The notes below the pieces were generated by a model. It was not told where the DNA came from, did no database searches, and saw nothing but the letters and a program-made list of their open reading frames with translations. A stretch of 64,000 bases of DNA, taken from positions 539,119 through 603,118 of the forward strand of contig NZ_KZ559468.1 of the NCBI RefSeq assembly GCF_002850745.1, written 5' to 3'. The position numbers were made by a program, and so were the translations under genes. Below are positions 25,452 through 34,213 of this stretch, piece by piece. Position 1 is the first letter of the stretch. Every line of letters begins with the position of its first letter. This DNA is from Nonomuraea indica (GTDB taxonomy: Bacteria > Actinomycetota > Actinomycetes > Streptosporangiales > Streptosporangiaceae).

Positions 25452-26420
25452 TCAGGAGCCGGATTCGGTCCCGAAGCGTCCGGCGGCCTCGTCGCGGTCC
25501 GCGTACACGGTGAACGGGGTGGGGCTCAGGGCGTCGAGCCGCTCCCGGAACCCGGGGGCCGGCCCGGCCAGGACCAGCACCCCGGAGGCGGCCCGGACCT
25601 GCTCCCGCGCCATGATCAGCGCGGCGACGCCGACCGCGTCCCAGAACGTCACCCCGCTCAGGTCGAGCACCAGCCGCGGCCTGCCGCCGGACGCGATGTC
25701 GCCCACCACGGCGTTGATCAGCTCGGCGGCCTGCTCGATCAGGGGGCCGGTGAGTTCGAGCAGCACGTACGAGCCGCGATCGTGCCGGACGAGCTCGAAC
25801 GGCGACGCTTCCACGGAGACGCTGGGCAGGGTGAAGTCGACGGCGGCGACCGTCCCCTCAGGGCCGGTGGCGAGCGTGAACCCGTCGGTCAGGTGCCGGG
25901 CGATCCACAGCCCGTGCCCATGCCGGATCGGCCACCCGACGCCGTCTCCAGCGCCGTCTCCAGCGCCGTCTCCAGCGCCGTCTCCAGCGCCGTCTCCAGC
26001 GCGGTCTCCCCAAGCGTTGCCTGTGCCTTCTCCGGCGCTGTCGTCCGGAGCGTCGCCCGTGCCGGCGCCGGCGACGTCTCCCGCGCGAACGTCCGTGCCG
26101 GCTCCGGGCGGACCAGCGTCGGTGATCTCGCAGCGCAGCGCGCCGTCCACCCGGCGGATCCGCACCCGGCCGCTGCCCGCGCCGTGGACGATCACGTTCG
26201 TGGCCAGCTCGTGCACGGTCATGACCAGGTCCATGACCCGGCCGTCGGGCAGCCCGGCCCGCGACGCGTGCGCCTCCAGGGTGGCCCGCAGCGCGTACAG
26301 GGAGTCGCCGTCGAACGGCTGCTCCAGCAGTGTCTCCGCCGCACCGGCGGGCTCGGCGCCGGAACGGGCCGCCAGTCCCGCCGTGGCCGGCGGGACGTCC
26401 ACGGGTCCGTCACCCACCAT
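25452..26420 (-). CDS. anti-sigma-type ATPase fused to a STAS (anti-anti-sigma) domain
   Basis: A 322-residue fusion of two partner-switching modules. Residues about 35-190 are a GHKL/HATPase_c_2 fold of the RsbW/SpoIIAB type (DLVMTVHELATNVIVHGAGSG is the N-box and HGHGLWIARHLTDGF the later ATP-site element). Residues about 205-310 are a STAS domain (GSYVLLELTGPLIEQ, RLVLDLSGVTFWDAVGVAAL) of the SpoIIAA/RsbV type. The expected phospho-acceptor Ser of STAS proteins, normally just after the LDLSGV strand, is replaced by FWDAVG. A GDGA repeat interrupts the ATP lid. It overlaps the end of the MEDS gene by 11 bp, so the two are cotranscribed. Confidence 0.8.
   Translation of the reverse strand: MVGDGPVDVPPATAGLAARSGAEPAGAAETLLEQPFDGDSLYALRATLEAHASRAGLPDGRVMDLVMTVHELATNVIVHGAGSGRVRIRRVDGALRCEITDAGPPGAGTDVRAGDVAGAGTGDAPDDSAGEGTGNAWGDRAGDGAGDGAGDGAGDGAGDGVGWPIRHGHGLWIARHLTDGFTLATGPEGTVAAVDFTLPSVSVEASPFELVRHDRGSYVLLELTGPLIEQAAELINAVVGDIASGGRPRLVLDLSGVTFWDAVGVAALIMAREQVRAASGVLVLAGPAPGFRERLDALSPTPFTVYADRDEAAGRFGTESGS
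25941..26000 (-). repeat. 12-bp tandem repeat, five perfect copies
   Basis: GCCGTCTCCAGC on the plus strand, five times head to tail. It codes for a GDGA repeat in the ATP-lid region of the ATPase-STAS fusion. Identical units point to recent slippage. Confidence 0.9.
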
Positions 26421-27291
26421 GACCGGTCACCAGTCTGACCCCGGCTATGCCGGCGGCCCCCAGCAGGACGAACCGGGAGGCGATGGGGTGGCCGCAGCGC
26501 AGCACCACCGACCGGTCGGGCGCCATGCTCCGCACCGCGTCGAGGATCATCCGTGTGCTCGGCAGGTCGATGAAGGACAGCTCCGACATGTTGATCGTGA
26601 TGTCGCCGTCCACCCTGATCGTCTCGGACAACGCCAGCGCCAGCGACTCCTCGGCCGACCGGTCCAGTTGCCCGGCCAGCCGGATGCCGGGCGGCGCGTA
26701 CTGGCGGCAGATCCGCAGCAGCGGATCGCTGTGGTAGGTCGCCGCGGTCACCGACCGGGTGTGGAACGTGGACACCGATGCCAACGTGACCGGGTCGAAC
26801 CGTTCACGGTCGTACTGGCACAGAACCGACACCCTGGTGTCCGGCAACGCCGTCGCGATCTCCTCCTCGAACGCCGGCAACTGCTCGATCCCGCTGACAG
26901 GTCGCAGCGCCCACCCCATGTCGAGAGCCACCCTCAGCCCGGCGTAGCCCTCGCGCGAGGTCAACTCCATCTGCCGGCGCAGCCAGCCCATCGCGTGGTC
27001 CACCGCGAACGACCGCCCGGACAGCAGGCCGTCGCCGGAGGCCACCACGTCCATGCTGCCCGCCGCGGTGGCGGACCTCACGGCGACGCCGCGGCGGCTC
27101 AGCTCGGCCATCGCTCCTTGAGGCTCCTCGCACAACCACACTACCCGCAGCCCACCGGTGAGCCCGTCACGGATGTACGCGGCGGTCAGGTCGAGCAACT
27201 CCTCCGGTTCACCGAAGGTCAGGCAAGCATGATCATTGACCTTCAGGTCAGTGATCTGCACCTCAGCGTTCACCGTCACCGCGTCACCCAT
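26410..27291 (-). CDS. MEDS-domain sensory protein with a C-terminal STAS-like domain
   Basis: About 293 residues. The first 170 match the MEDS (DcmR-type sensory) domain: NDHACLTFGEPEELLDLTAAYI, LRVVWLCEEPQG, and SVLCQYDRERFDP. The last 90 residues (VDGDITINMSELSFIDLPSTRMILDAVRSM) are a STAS-like strand-helix unit. Proteins of this type sit beside anti-sigma ATPases in actinobacteria and are thought to feed a signal into partner switching. The signal is not known. ATG at 27291 is chosen because the conserved MEDS start follows it. The downstream ATPase-STAS gene overlaps its end. Confidence 0.78.
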   Translation of the reverse strand: MGDAVTVNAEVQITDLKVNDHACLTFGEPEELLDLTAAYIRDGLTGGLRVVWLCEEPQGAMAELSRRGVAVRSATAAGSMDVVASGDGLLSGRSFAVDHAMGWLRRQMELTSREGYAGLRVALDMGWALRPVSGIEQLPAFEEEIATALPDTRVSVLCQYDRERFDPVTLASVSTFHTRSVTAATYHSDPLLRICRQYAPPGIRLAGQLDRSAEESLALALSETIRVDGDITINMSELSFIDLPSTRMILDAVRSMAPDRSVVLRCGHPIASRFVLLGAAGIAGVRLVTGHGG

Positions 27292-27742
27292 CCCACCCGA
27301 GCGTCCTTCAGAGGACCACCCAGCGTAGTGATCACCCGTGATCGTGCCCACCTCCTTCGCGGCTTCGCCGTCCTGACCGACCGTAGTGCAGCGGCGCCGC
27401 CCCCGCCGCCGCTCCGGCGCACAGCCCGCCCCCGTCGCCGCTCCGGCGTACGGTCCGCCACCGGCTCGCTCCGGCGTACGGTCCGCCCGCCGACTCCGGT
27501 CCGGCCTTCCTGTGCCCCGAAGACGGGCAAGTTCACCTCGACGGCACCCCGGCCCCCGGGCGCGCGCCGCCCCTGCCGGCCTGGCGACGGCACGCTTCCA
27601 CAGCCGCTCGGAGCGCCGAGCCGGCGTGCGCCGGCCGGGCGACCGGGAACGGTCGCGGTCCGGCCTGAATCCTTTGCCGGGTCCGGCGCCTCTCATCCAT
27701 GTCCCGGCGACAGGGCCGGGGCATCCGATAGGGAGGTTCGTC
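27292..27742. other. divergent intergenic region, no gene seen
   Basis: It separates the MEDS operon from the sigma-factor operon. It contains a TACGCT box on the minus strand (27322-27327) next to a GTGATCAC palindrome, and a 20-bp direct repeat GCTCCGGCGTACGGTCCGCC at 27440 and 27468. I see no coding sequence despite long GC-driven frames. Confidence 0.6.
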
Positions 27743-27835
27743 ATGCTCGTGGGTATCGGCATCGCGGTCGCGGTCGTGCTCGTCGGCACCTGTAGCGTCG
27801 TCGTGCTGCGGCGAAGGGGGCAAGGACGTGGCTGA
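27743..27835 (+). CDS. 30-residue single-pass membrane peptide, first gene of the sigma operon
   Basis: ATG with a strong GGGAGG 7 nt upstream starts a 30-codon frame: about 20 hydrophobic residues (LVGIGIAVAVVLVGTCSVVV) followed by LRRRGQGRG, a single membrane anchor with a positive tail. Its stop TGA overlaps the GTG start of the sigma factor (27828), so translation of the two is coupled. No family is recognised. The placement suggests either a translational entry site or a tiny membrane regulator of the sigma factor. Confidence 0.6.
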   Translation: MLVGIGIAVAVVLVGTCSVVVLRRRGQGRG

Positions 27836-28388
27836 GCCGGGCTGGGCGAACGAACGGCTGGTGACCGCCGCGCGCGACGGGGACACCGAGTCGATCGTCG
27901 CGCTGGTCTCGGGCGCCCATCCGCACGTACAGCGGTTCGCGCGCTCGCTGTGCGCCACGCCGGAGGACGCCGAGGACGCCGCGCAGGAGGCGCTCATCGT
28001 CCTGTACCGCAAGATCGGCACGCTCCGGGCGTCCGGGGCCCTGGTCTCGTGGATGTTCCGGATCATCCGCAACGAGTGCGTCCGAAGGGCCCGGCTGATG
28101 CTCCGCCCGCCCCACGCCGAGTCCGGCCGGTCCACGGCCGCCACGCCCTCGGCGGAGGAGGAGGTGTTCCAGCGCCTGGAAGCCGCCCGGATCGCCAGCG
28201 CGATCGCCGCGCTGCCCGCCGACCAGCGCAAGGTGCTGATCATGCGGGACGTCCAGGGCATCAGCGGCCCGATGGTCGCCGGCGCCCTGGGACTGAGCAC
28301 CGCGGCCATGAAGTCGCGGCTGCACCGCGCGCGGGCGGCCGTGCAGCGCGCGCTGTCCGACCCGGACCTGGGAGGTCTCGATGACTGA
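27828..28388 (+). CDS. ECF-type RNA polymerase sigma factor
   Basis: A 186-residue sigma-70 family factor with regions 2 and 4 only. Region 2 is in ERLVTAARDGDTESIVALV and EDAAQEALIVLYRKI, with SWMFRIIRNECVRRARL at the -10-binding end. Region 4 is ALPADQRKVLIMRDVQGISGPMVAGALGLSTAAMKSRLHRARAAV, which recognises -35 elements. It starts with a GTG that overlaps the stop of the membrane peptide and itself overlaps the next gene by 8 bp. This three-gene arrangement suggests that the following small membrane protein may act as its anti-sigma factor. Confidence 0.92.
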   Translation: MAEPGWANERLVTAARDGDTESIVALVSGAHPHVQRFARSLCATPEDAEDAAQEALIVLYRKIGTLRASGALVSWMFRIIRNECVRRARLMLRPPHAESGRSTAATPSAEEEVFQRLEAARIASAIAALPADQRKVLIMRDVQGISGPMVAGALGLSTAAMKSRLHRARAAVQRALSDPDLGGLDD

Positions 28389-28689
28389 CCGCCGGAACTT
28401 CGGCAGCTCCTCGGTGCCGCGTCACCTGGCGCGCGGCGTGGTGGGATTCGGCGCGCTGATCGCCTCGGTCGCGCTCCTCCCGGTGGTGGGACCGGCCGGG
28501 CTGCTGCTCGCGGGGGTCGGGGTGCTGGCCTTTCGAGGATGCCCGACCTGCTGGGTCATCGGGCTGGCCCAGACGATCTCGATGGGGCGGCTGCGACGAT
28601 CCTGCTCGGACGGCGTGTGCGAGCTGAAGGTCGCCACATCCGCCGTGGGCGGGGACGCTCGGCCCCGGCGGGATGCCACGCCCACCTGA
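28381..28689 (+). CDS. small cysteine-bearing membrane protein downstream of the ECF sigma factor
   Basis: A 102-residue protein with two hydrophobic segments (residues about 20-52) followed by a cytoplasmic-type tail. The cysteines are arranged as RGCPTCWVIGL and SCSDGVCEL, a CxxC and a CxxxxC set that could bind metal or form disulfides. It overlaps the sigma factor gene by 8 bp. The position matches that of anti-sigma factors, and the cysteines would suit a redox- or metal-sensing one, but it lacks the usual zinc anti-sigma HxxxCxxC motif. No family can be named with confidence. Confidence 0.65.
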   Translation: MTDRRNFGSSSVPRHLARGVVGFGALIASVALLPVVGPAGLLLAGVGVLAFRGCPTCWVIGLAQTISMGRLRRSCSDGVCELKVATSAVGGDARPRRDATPT

Positions 28690-28707
28690 ACCCCGCACAA
28701 CAGGAAG

Positions 28708-28743
28708 GACCCGGTCTCGCGGCGTTCGCCGTGGGACCGGGTC
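28708..28743. terminator. hairpin between the convergent sigma operon and the giant gene
   Basis: GACCCGGTC (28708-28716) and GACCGGGTC (28735-28743) are perfect complements. The intervening bases contain the smaller GCGGCG/CGCCG(T) stem. It lies 19 bp after the sigma-operon end. No T tract. Confidence 0.55.
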
Positions 28744-28856
28744 TTCGGCCGGGTCAGCCCCAAGTGCCGGTGGCCCGGAGGGGTCTCACCTCCGGGCCTC
28801 GCAGAACGAGCGTGGCAGTCTGTAATCGCCTGCCGCCACCTGCCCCTGCGGGAAGG

Positions 28857-31800
28857 TCACTCCAGCCGGGCCGCGGCCTCCAGCGACTCGGACGAACGGA
28901 GGAAACGCAGGTCCTCCACGACCAGGGCGACGCCGGTGGCGCCGCCGCGGCGGAGGGCCGGGGCCAGCGCGTCCAGGTCGGGCCAGCGGGCCGGGCGGAG
29001 GTGGACGCGGTAGCCGTCTCCGGCGGGCTCCAGGGTGAGGGCGTCGCCGATGGCGAGCCTGCTCTCCGGGAGGTGCGCCGCGGTCGCTCCGGCGGCTCGT
29101 TCCAGGGCGGCGACCGAGGTGACCCCTGTGATGACGGGCAGGATCGTGTCCGGGCCGGTGACGTGGTCGTGCAGGTCACGCAGGCGGGCGGCGGCGGTCG
29201 TACGGGCGGGGTGGTGCTTGGGCAGGCGGTCGGCGAGGAGCTGCGCGGCGCGGGCGAGCCGGCCGAGCGGCGGTGCGGACGGACGCTCGCGCTCGCCGAG
29301 CAGGGCGATCAGCGCCTGCAGGGCGTCCTCGGCGCCGGAGGCGAGGGTGACCCACTGCTGGGAAGTGAGCGGGGTGAGCCTCGGGTGGAGTTCCGTCCAG
29401 TACGCGACCGCCCGGTCCAGGTCGGGCCCCTTACGCCAGAGGTCGGCGGGGTCATCGGGCATGAGCTGCTCGACGACTTCGACGGCCTCGTCGGTGGTGG
29501 TGAGCGCCTCCAGGGACAGCGCGGCGACGTGCAGGTCGAGCTGGGTCAGGCCGAGGTCGCGGGCGCGGGCGGCGTCGCCCGCGGGTAAGGCTGCGACGCG
29601 GCCCCGCGCCCAGCCGTCCGGCCAGGACAGCGTGCGGGCCGAGGTGGACAGCAGGATCAGGCACTGGGCCGGTGACAGGCCGGTGGCCTCGCCGAACGCC
29701 CGCACGGTCGTCTCCCGGTCCACGGGCGGCGGGCCGTTGTCGGCGATCAGGCCGAGCGCCCGCCTGAGCCGGTCCGGGTCGCCCCAGCCGCGGCAGGTCC
29801 GCACCTCGACGACGCGGTTGCGGGTGAACAGGAGCGGGTCGGGGCCCTGCGGGGTGTGGAGGAGCGCCGTGACGATGTACGCGTAGTCCACCAGCTCGTG
29901 GTCGGCGACGGCGGCGGCTGCGACGGGACCGTGGCCCGAGTGGATCTCCCCAGGGGCGAGGTCCGGGCGCAGCCGGGCGACGTGCCAGGTGCCGTCGGTG
30001 CGGAGGAGTTCGGGGACGGCGGCCAGCTCCTGAAGCCGCGCGCGCCCGTCGCCGTCGCCCCACGCGGCGTCCAGGACGGCGGCGCCGAGGCGGCCCAGCG
30101 TGTTCTCGACCCCCTTGACGGCGGGGGCGTGGAACATCGCGACCTTCTGGTCGTACGGCAGGTCAGCGGCGGCGCGGGCGAAGTGGGCGATCCTCTCGTA
30201 GGCGGACTCGGGCCCCGGATCGTCCGGCTCGGGTGCCTTCTCCGCCCGGACGGCGGGCGCGGCGACGGCGGGCGCGGGGCGCAGGTGGGGCGGCGGGGCC
30301 GGCTCCAGACGCTCCAGCAGGGCGAACGCGCGCTCGCGACATTCGACGGCCGTCCACACCAGGAGCGTGACGCCCCTCAGGAGCGACTTGTCGGTGATCT
30401 CCGGCAGGAGCGGGCGGAGCCGTCCCGCCAGCTCGTCGCGGACCGCGTCCTTCTCCTGGTACGTGCTCTCGGGGTCCAGCACCCGCATGAGCTTGGCGGC
30501 GAGCCGGGCGTCCACGACGTCGAGGAGGGCCTGCGCCTTCCTCTCGTCGACCGCGCGCAGCGCCCTCGACCCCTCGGGGTCGCGCGGGCGCATCGCCGAC
30601 CACCAGCCGGGCGGCGCGACCAGGCGGGTCCCGGCCGCGTAGCGGTGGTGGGCGACCACGCCGATGTTCTCGGCGCCGTCGTGCTCGGGCACCCTGCCCC
30701 AGCCACGGACGTAGCGGCCGATGGTCCGCCCGGCCGGGTCCCGCAGCTCGATGATCCGGCCCCGGCCGCGCCACACGGTGGCCTCGGCGCCGCCGGGGAA
30801 GGCGACCCGTTCGCCGTCGGCCGGGACGACCCGGCGGGCGGCCGGGTGCGCGCTGTCGTGCGGGCAGTGCGGGCCGCCGTGGTCCAGCACGGTCACCCGG
30901 CCGTTCGCGGCGATCAGGCAGCGGTCGTAGAGGTCGCGTGCCTCGGTCCGTTCGTGGGAGCGGCTGGAGATGTGCTCGTAGGTGCCGAAGCCGTGGGGCG
31001 GGCCGGCTTTGTCCGGTGTGACGACGCAGGCTCGGAACTGGTGCTCCCAGAGCCGGCCGGACTGGATGAGGAGCAGGTCGGCGCCGCTCTCTTCCAGGTA
31101 GTTGGTGATGGTGTTGACGTGGCCGGGGACGAAGGCGGGCAACTCCAGCTCGTCGAGGACGCCGCCGCTCAGCGTGGCGGCGAGGGCGCGTGCCGGGTCC
31201 GTCCCGGTCGCGATCGTCCGGACGCTGTCCAGGAGGGGGGCGGGGACTCCGGCGGCGGTGAACCGTTCGGCGTCGCACAGGGCGGCGTGCGTGTCCGGCA
31301 GCCCTTGGCCGGGGACCCGTTCTGCGTGCTCGGCCAGGATGGCGGCGACGATCCGTGCCGTTCCCGGTGTCGTGGTCAGGGCACGTACGGTCTCGGGGGC
31401 GGTCTGCTTCGGGACGGCGGGCTCGGTCACGTTGAGCTGGTTGGTCACGTTGCCCACGATCGCGTCGCGCAGCAGCGGGGCCCAGTCCGGGTCGGCGGCG
31501 ACGGCGGCCAGATCGGTGCCGGTTCCGGAGGCGAGCCGGTCGTACAGCTTGAACGTGTGCAGCAGCCGGGGCCGCGCGAGCGGGACGCCGCACTCCAGGA
31601 GGAGATCGAGGAGCGGGAGGTCGGCGGCGGTCTCCTCCCAGCGGTTGATCTCGTCCTCGTCCGCTCCCAGCACCGCCTCGTGGTCGTCGCAGGTGAGGCC
31701 CTCGGCGCGCAGCCGCGTGCCGGCGTCGTGCAGGAGGTCGCCGAGGCCGGCGACGGGGAGTGCGAGCCCCGCGTACAGCTTCAGGAAGCGCCCGAGCCAG

Positions 31801-33713
31801 TCCTTGGTCGCCGCCCCCGCCAGTCCGGGGGCGGTGGTGAACGGGGCGGTCAGGCCCGCGCCGGCGAGGTTGGCGAGGAGCAGCGACACCGCCGCGCTCC
31901 TCGCCTTGGGGGTGTCCTTGGCGGGCAGCGGCAGGGTGCCGAGGAGCGCGCGGGCGACGCCCGCGTCCGCCCGTGCCATCGGGCCGAGCAGCGGAAGGAG
32001 GAACGTCCAGAGGGCCTGCGGCGCCGACTCCATGCAGCCGCTCTCCAGCAGGGCCCGTACGGCGCGTTCGTCGCCGGGCCCGCCGAGCGCGTGCCCGGCC
32101 ACCTTCGCCAGCGCCGCCCAGCCGTCGGCCAGGGCCAGCGCGCCGTCCGCGCCGTCCGGGACCTTCTCGCACCACGCGGTGAGCAGGCGGCGGTGCCAGT
32201 CGTACGCGGCGGGGGCGGGATGGCGGGCCGCGAGCCGCTTGCCGTGCTTCCTGAGCATGGCCGATCCGGCGGCGTCCGGCCCCGCGACCAGGTGCGCCGC
32301 GACGAGCGCGGCCTCGTCGACCGGCAGGGCGTGCGTCTCCTCGGCGGCGCGGGCCGTCTCGAAGAAGGCGGCGGCGAAGCGGGCGCTGCCCGCGGCGGCC
32401 ATGATCGACGCGCACTCCTCGTAGAACGAGGGCAGCAGCGCGGGCGCGTGCGTCTGCAGGTCCTCGCCGGTACGGGTGAGTGCGGTGCGCGCGAGGCCGG
32501 GCTTGCGGGCGGCCAGGTCGCGGGCGGCCCGCAGGTCGGTGTGCGCGGTCAGGATGCGAGCGCGGTGCGCCGGGTAGCGGCGCAGGGCGGAGGCGAGGAA
32601 GCCGAGCGGGCCCGCGTGCACGGTGCCGACGCCGGTCTCCGCGACCGGGTCCAGGTCGTACAGGGACTTCTCGGCCTTGTCGCCGTCGACGGCCTCGTGC
32701 CGGACGAGTTCGACGACCGGCTCGTCCAGGACGCGGTGCTCGTAGCGGACGGCGACGCACGTGTCCTCGCCGGGGCCGGTGGCCGGGCCGGGCAGCACCG
32801 CCCCGGCGCGCAGCAGCACCTCGCGCGTCGGGCCGGTGATGCCGGAGGGCGCCACGGTGCCGGGCTCGCCCTGGTGGGTGTCGCAGTAGTGCGCGTAGGC
32901 GTCGGCCGCCTCCATCTCGGGCTCGGTTTCGTCCACGGTGCGGTCCGCGTCCAGGGCCATGAGGATGCGGATGCCCTCGGACCAGGTGATGTCGCCGATC
33001 TCGCGGCCGCCCGCGATGAACCTCATCCCCTCCACGGAGGCCGGGCTCATCGGCCCGCTCCAGTACAGGTCCAGCTCGACGCCGACCGGTTCGGGCGCGT
33101 GCACGGTGAACCGTGCCTTGTCGCCCTTGATCCGCCCGCCCAGCTCGTGCACGCGGCGCTCGAACGCGGCGCCGCTCTCGTAGGAGGCCCCGGCGATCTC
33201 GACGACGCCGAACGCGCGGTCCATGCTCGCCGGACGCGTCCACACCTGGCGGCGTACCTGCTCGACGACCTGCGTGAGGTACCGTCCCTTCCAGGTGAGC
33301 AGTTCGTCGCCGAACAGCAGCGGGTGCGGGATCGCGAAGGTGTCCGCGCCCGTCCAGGCGCCCTCGCGCAGGAGCGCGCAGCGGCCGAGGTCGGGCGCGC
33401 CCTCGACGATCGGGGCGATGACCAGGTCGGTGAGCGTCTCACGCCACACCGGGTCGTCCCAGACGGCCGCGAACACCGCGGCCGGGACGGGCAGCGACCG
33501 CACCATCCAGGACTCGACCCGGTCGTGCACGGCCCGAGCGTGCTCGCCGAGCCGGTCGCGGAGGGCGGCGAGCCGTACCGCGGCCGGATCCTTCCTGACA
33601 TTGGCGGGCACCTTGGCCAGCACGCGGCCCGCGGCCGTCCGGCAGGCGAGCAACGGCCGCAGCGTACCCTCGACGGTGAGCTCATGGCCCGTCGCGAGCG
33701 TGATCCATCCCAT
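28857..33713 (-). CDS. very large DUF4132-like protein, unknown function
   Basis: About 1618 residues, one uninterrupted frame. The opening GWITLATGHELTVEGTLRPLLACRTAAGRVLAKVPANVRKD and VESWMVRSLPVPAAVFAAVWDDPVWRETLTDLVI resemble large actinobacterial proteins labelled DUF4132, so I place it there with moderate confidence. It has no signal peptide or membrane segment, and the bulk looks alpha-helical with alanine- and leucine-rich repeats. No catalytic motif is evident. ATG at 33713 is chosen because the conserved start follows it, though no strong ribosome binding site is present. It lies just beyond a tRNA operon terminator. Family members are linked to the MolR/YehI group in enterobacteria, whose role is unclear. 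Confidence 0.75.
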   Translation of the reverse strand: MGWITLATGHELTVEGTLRPLLACRTAAGRVLAKVPANVRKDPAAVRLAALRDRLGEHARAVHDRVESWMVRSLPVPAAVFAAVWDDPVWRETLTDLVIAPIVEGAPDLGRCALLREGAWTGADTFAIPHPLLFGDELLTWKGRYLTQVVEQVRRQVWTRPASMDRAFGVVEIAGASYESGAAFERRVHELGGRIKGDKARFTVHAPEPVGVELDLYWSGPMSPASVEGMRFIAGGREIGDITWSEGIRILMALDADRTVDETEPEMEAADAYAHYCDTHQGEPGTVAPSGITGPTREVLLRAGAVLPGPATGPGEDTCVAVRYEHRVLDEPVVELVRHEAVDGDKAEKSLYDLDPVAETGVGTVHAGPLGFLASALRRYPAHRARILTAHTDLRAARDLAARKPGLARTALTRTGEDLQTHAPALLPSFYEECASIMAAAGSARFAAAFFETARAAEETHALPVDEAALVAAHLVAGPDAAGSAMLRKHGKRLAARHPAPAAYDWHRRLLTAWCEKVPDGADGALALADGWAALAKVAGHALGGPGDERAVRALLESGCMESAPQALWTFLLPLLGPMARADAGVARALLGTLPLPAKDTPKARSAAVSLLLANLAGAGLTAPFTTAPGLAGAATKDWLGRFLKLYAGLALPVAGLGDLLHDAGTRLRAEGLTCDDHEAVLGADEDEINRWEETAADLPLLDLLLECGVPLARPRLLHTFKLYDRLASGTGTDLAAVAADPDWAPLLRDAIVGNVTNQLNVTEPAVPKQTAPETVRALTTTPGTARIVAAILAEHAERVPGQGLPDTHAALCDAERFTAAGVPAPLLDSVRTIATGTDPARALAATLSGGVLDELELPAFVPGHVNTITNYLEESGADLLLIQSGRLWEHQFRACVVTPDKAGPPHGFGTYEHISSRSHERTEARDLYDRCLIAANGRVTVLDHGGPHCPHDSAHPAARRVVPADGERVAFPGGAEATVWRGRGRIIELRDPAGRTIGRYVRGWGRVPEHDGAENIGVVAHHRYAAGTRLVAPPGWWSAMRPRDPEGSRALRAVDERKAQALLDVVDARLAAKLMRVLDPESTYQEKDAVRDELAGRLRPLLPEITDKSLLRGVTLLVWTAVECRERAFALLERLEPAPPPHLRPAPAVAAPAVRAEKAPEPDDPGPESAYERIAHFARAAADLPYDQKVAMFHAPAVKGVENTLGRLGAAVLDAAWGDGDGRARLQELAAVPELLRTDGTWHVARLRPDLAPGEIHSGHGPVAAAAVADHELVDYAYIVTALLHTPQGPDPLLFTRNRVVEVRTCRGWGDPDRLRRALGLIADNGPPPVDRETTVRAFGEATGLSPAQCLILLSTSARTLSWPDGWARGRVAALPAGDAARARDLGLTQLDLHVAALSLEALTTTDEAVEVVEQLMPDDPADLWRKGPDLDRAVAYWTELHPRLTPLTSQQWVTLASGAEDALQALIALLGERERPSAPPLGRLARAAQLLADRLPKHHPARTTAAARLRDLHDHVTGPDTILPVITGVTSVAALERAAGATAAHLPESRLAIGDALTLEPAGDGYRVHLRPARWPDLDALAPALRRGGATGVALVVEDLRFLRSSESLEAAARLE

Positions 33714-33925
33714 GGCACGCCATTGTTGATCACCCCTACGACAATTCGACGGGGAATGTGAGGATGCATCGGCAGGGGCGCTGGTCGGCTGAGACCACGT
33801 CATCAGCTCGCAGAGTGGTCTCCGTGTCGCTGCTGGGGAGCTCAAGCGACAGTCGCCGGCTTGCATCATCACGGCGTCGGCACAACGGCGGCACCGGTGC
33901 TGACGATCAATCCCGGAACAACAAG
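33714..33925. other. intergenic region upstream of the giant gene, no gene seen
   Basis: It must hold the promoter of the minus-strand DUF4132-like gene. AT content is higher than in the surroundings. I see no convincing box or coding sequence. Confidence 0.5.
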
Positions 33926-33964
33926 AAGCCCCAGGCTCCCGGTGAGTGCCGTGAGCTGGGGCTT
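33926..33964 (-). terminator. terminator of the tRNA operon
   Basis: AAGCCCCAG-GCTC (33926-33938) pairs with GAGCTGGGGCTT (33953-33964), leaving one bulged base, about 34 bp after the tRNA-Val 3' end. On the minus strand it is followed by CTTGTTGTT. Confidence 0.8.
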
Positions 33965-33997
33965 TGACTCCTGTCCGAGCAGATCTGCCAGGGAGTG

Positions 33998-34072
33998 TGG
34001 TGGACGATACTGGGATTGAACCAGTGACCTCTTCCGTGTCAGGGAAGCGCTCTCCCGCTGAGCTAATCGTCC
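33998..34072 (-). tRNA. tRNA-Val(GAC)
   Basis: Full cloverleaf on the minus strand. The acceptor GGACGAT pairs with ATCGTCC, the D-stem is GCTC/GAGC, the anticodon stem is CTTCC/GGAAG with loop CTGACAC (anticodon GAC), and the T-arm is ACTGG-TTCAATC-CCAGT. Unlike the other three tRNAs of the operon, CCA is encoded (33998-34000). Confidence 0.95.
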
Positions 34073-34091
34073 GTATTGAGTTGTCACTCAG

Positions 34092-34163
34092 AGCGGAAGA
34101 CGGGATTCGAACCCGCGACCCTCACCTTGGCAAGGTGATGCTCTACCACTGAGCCACTTCCGC
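34092..34163 (-). tRNA. tRNA-Gly(GCC), copy 1
   Basis: Cloverleaf on the minus strand. The acceptor GCGGAAG pairs with CTTCCGC, the anticodon stem is TCACC/GGTGA with loop TTGCCAA (anticodon GCC), and the T-arm contains GGTTCGAATCC. CCA is not encoded. The sequence is identical to the copy at 34302-34373. Confidence 0.96.
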
Positions 34164-34213
34164 ATGGCGCTGCGCTTTACTTTAGCGGATCCCGGAGGGT
34201 CCGCCGACAACCG

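Noticed and set aside
25452..27291. A frameshifted or pseudogenised anti-sigma pair
   Set aside because: Both frames are open to their stop codons and both domain cores are intact. The GDGA repeat keeps frame because its unit is 12 bp.
29856..33761. A 1301-codon plus-strand frame and a 1026-codon minus-strand frame inside the DUF4132-like gene
   Set aside because: Both are shadow frames of one real gene in GC-rich DNA. Neither has a ribosome binding site or a recognisable domain, and the DUF4132-like frame has family-like sequence throughout.
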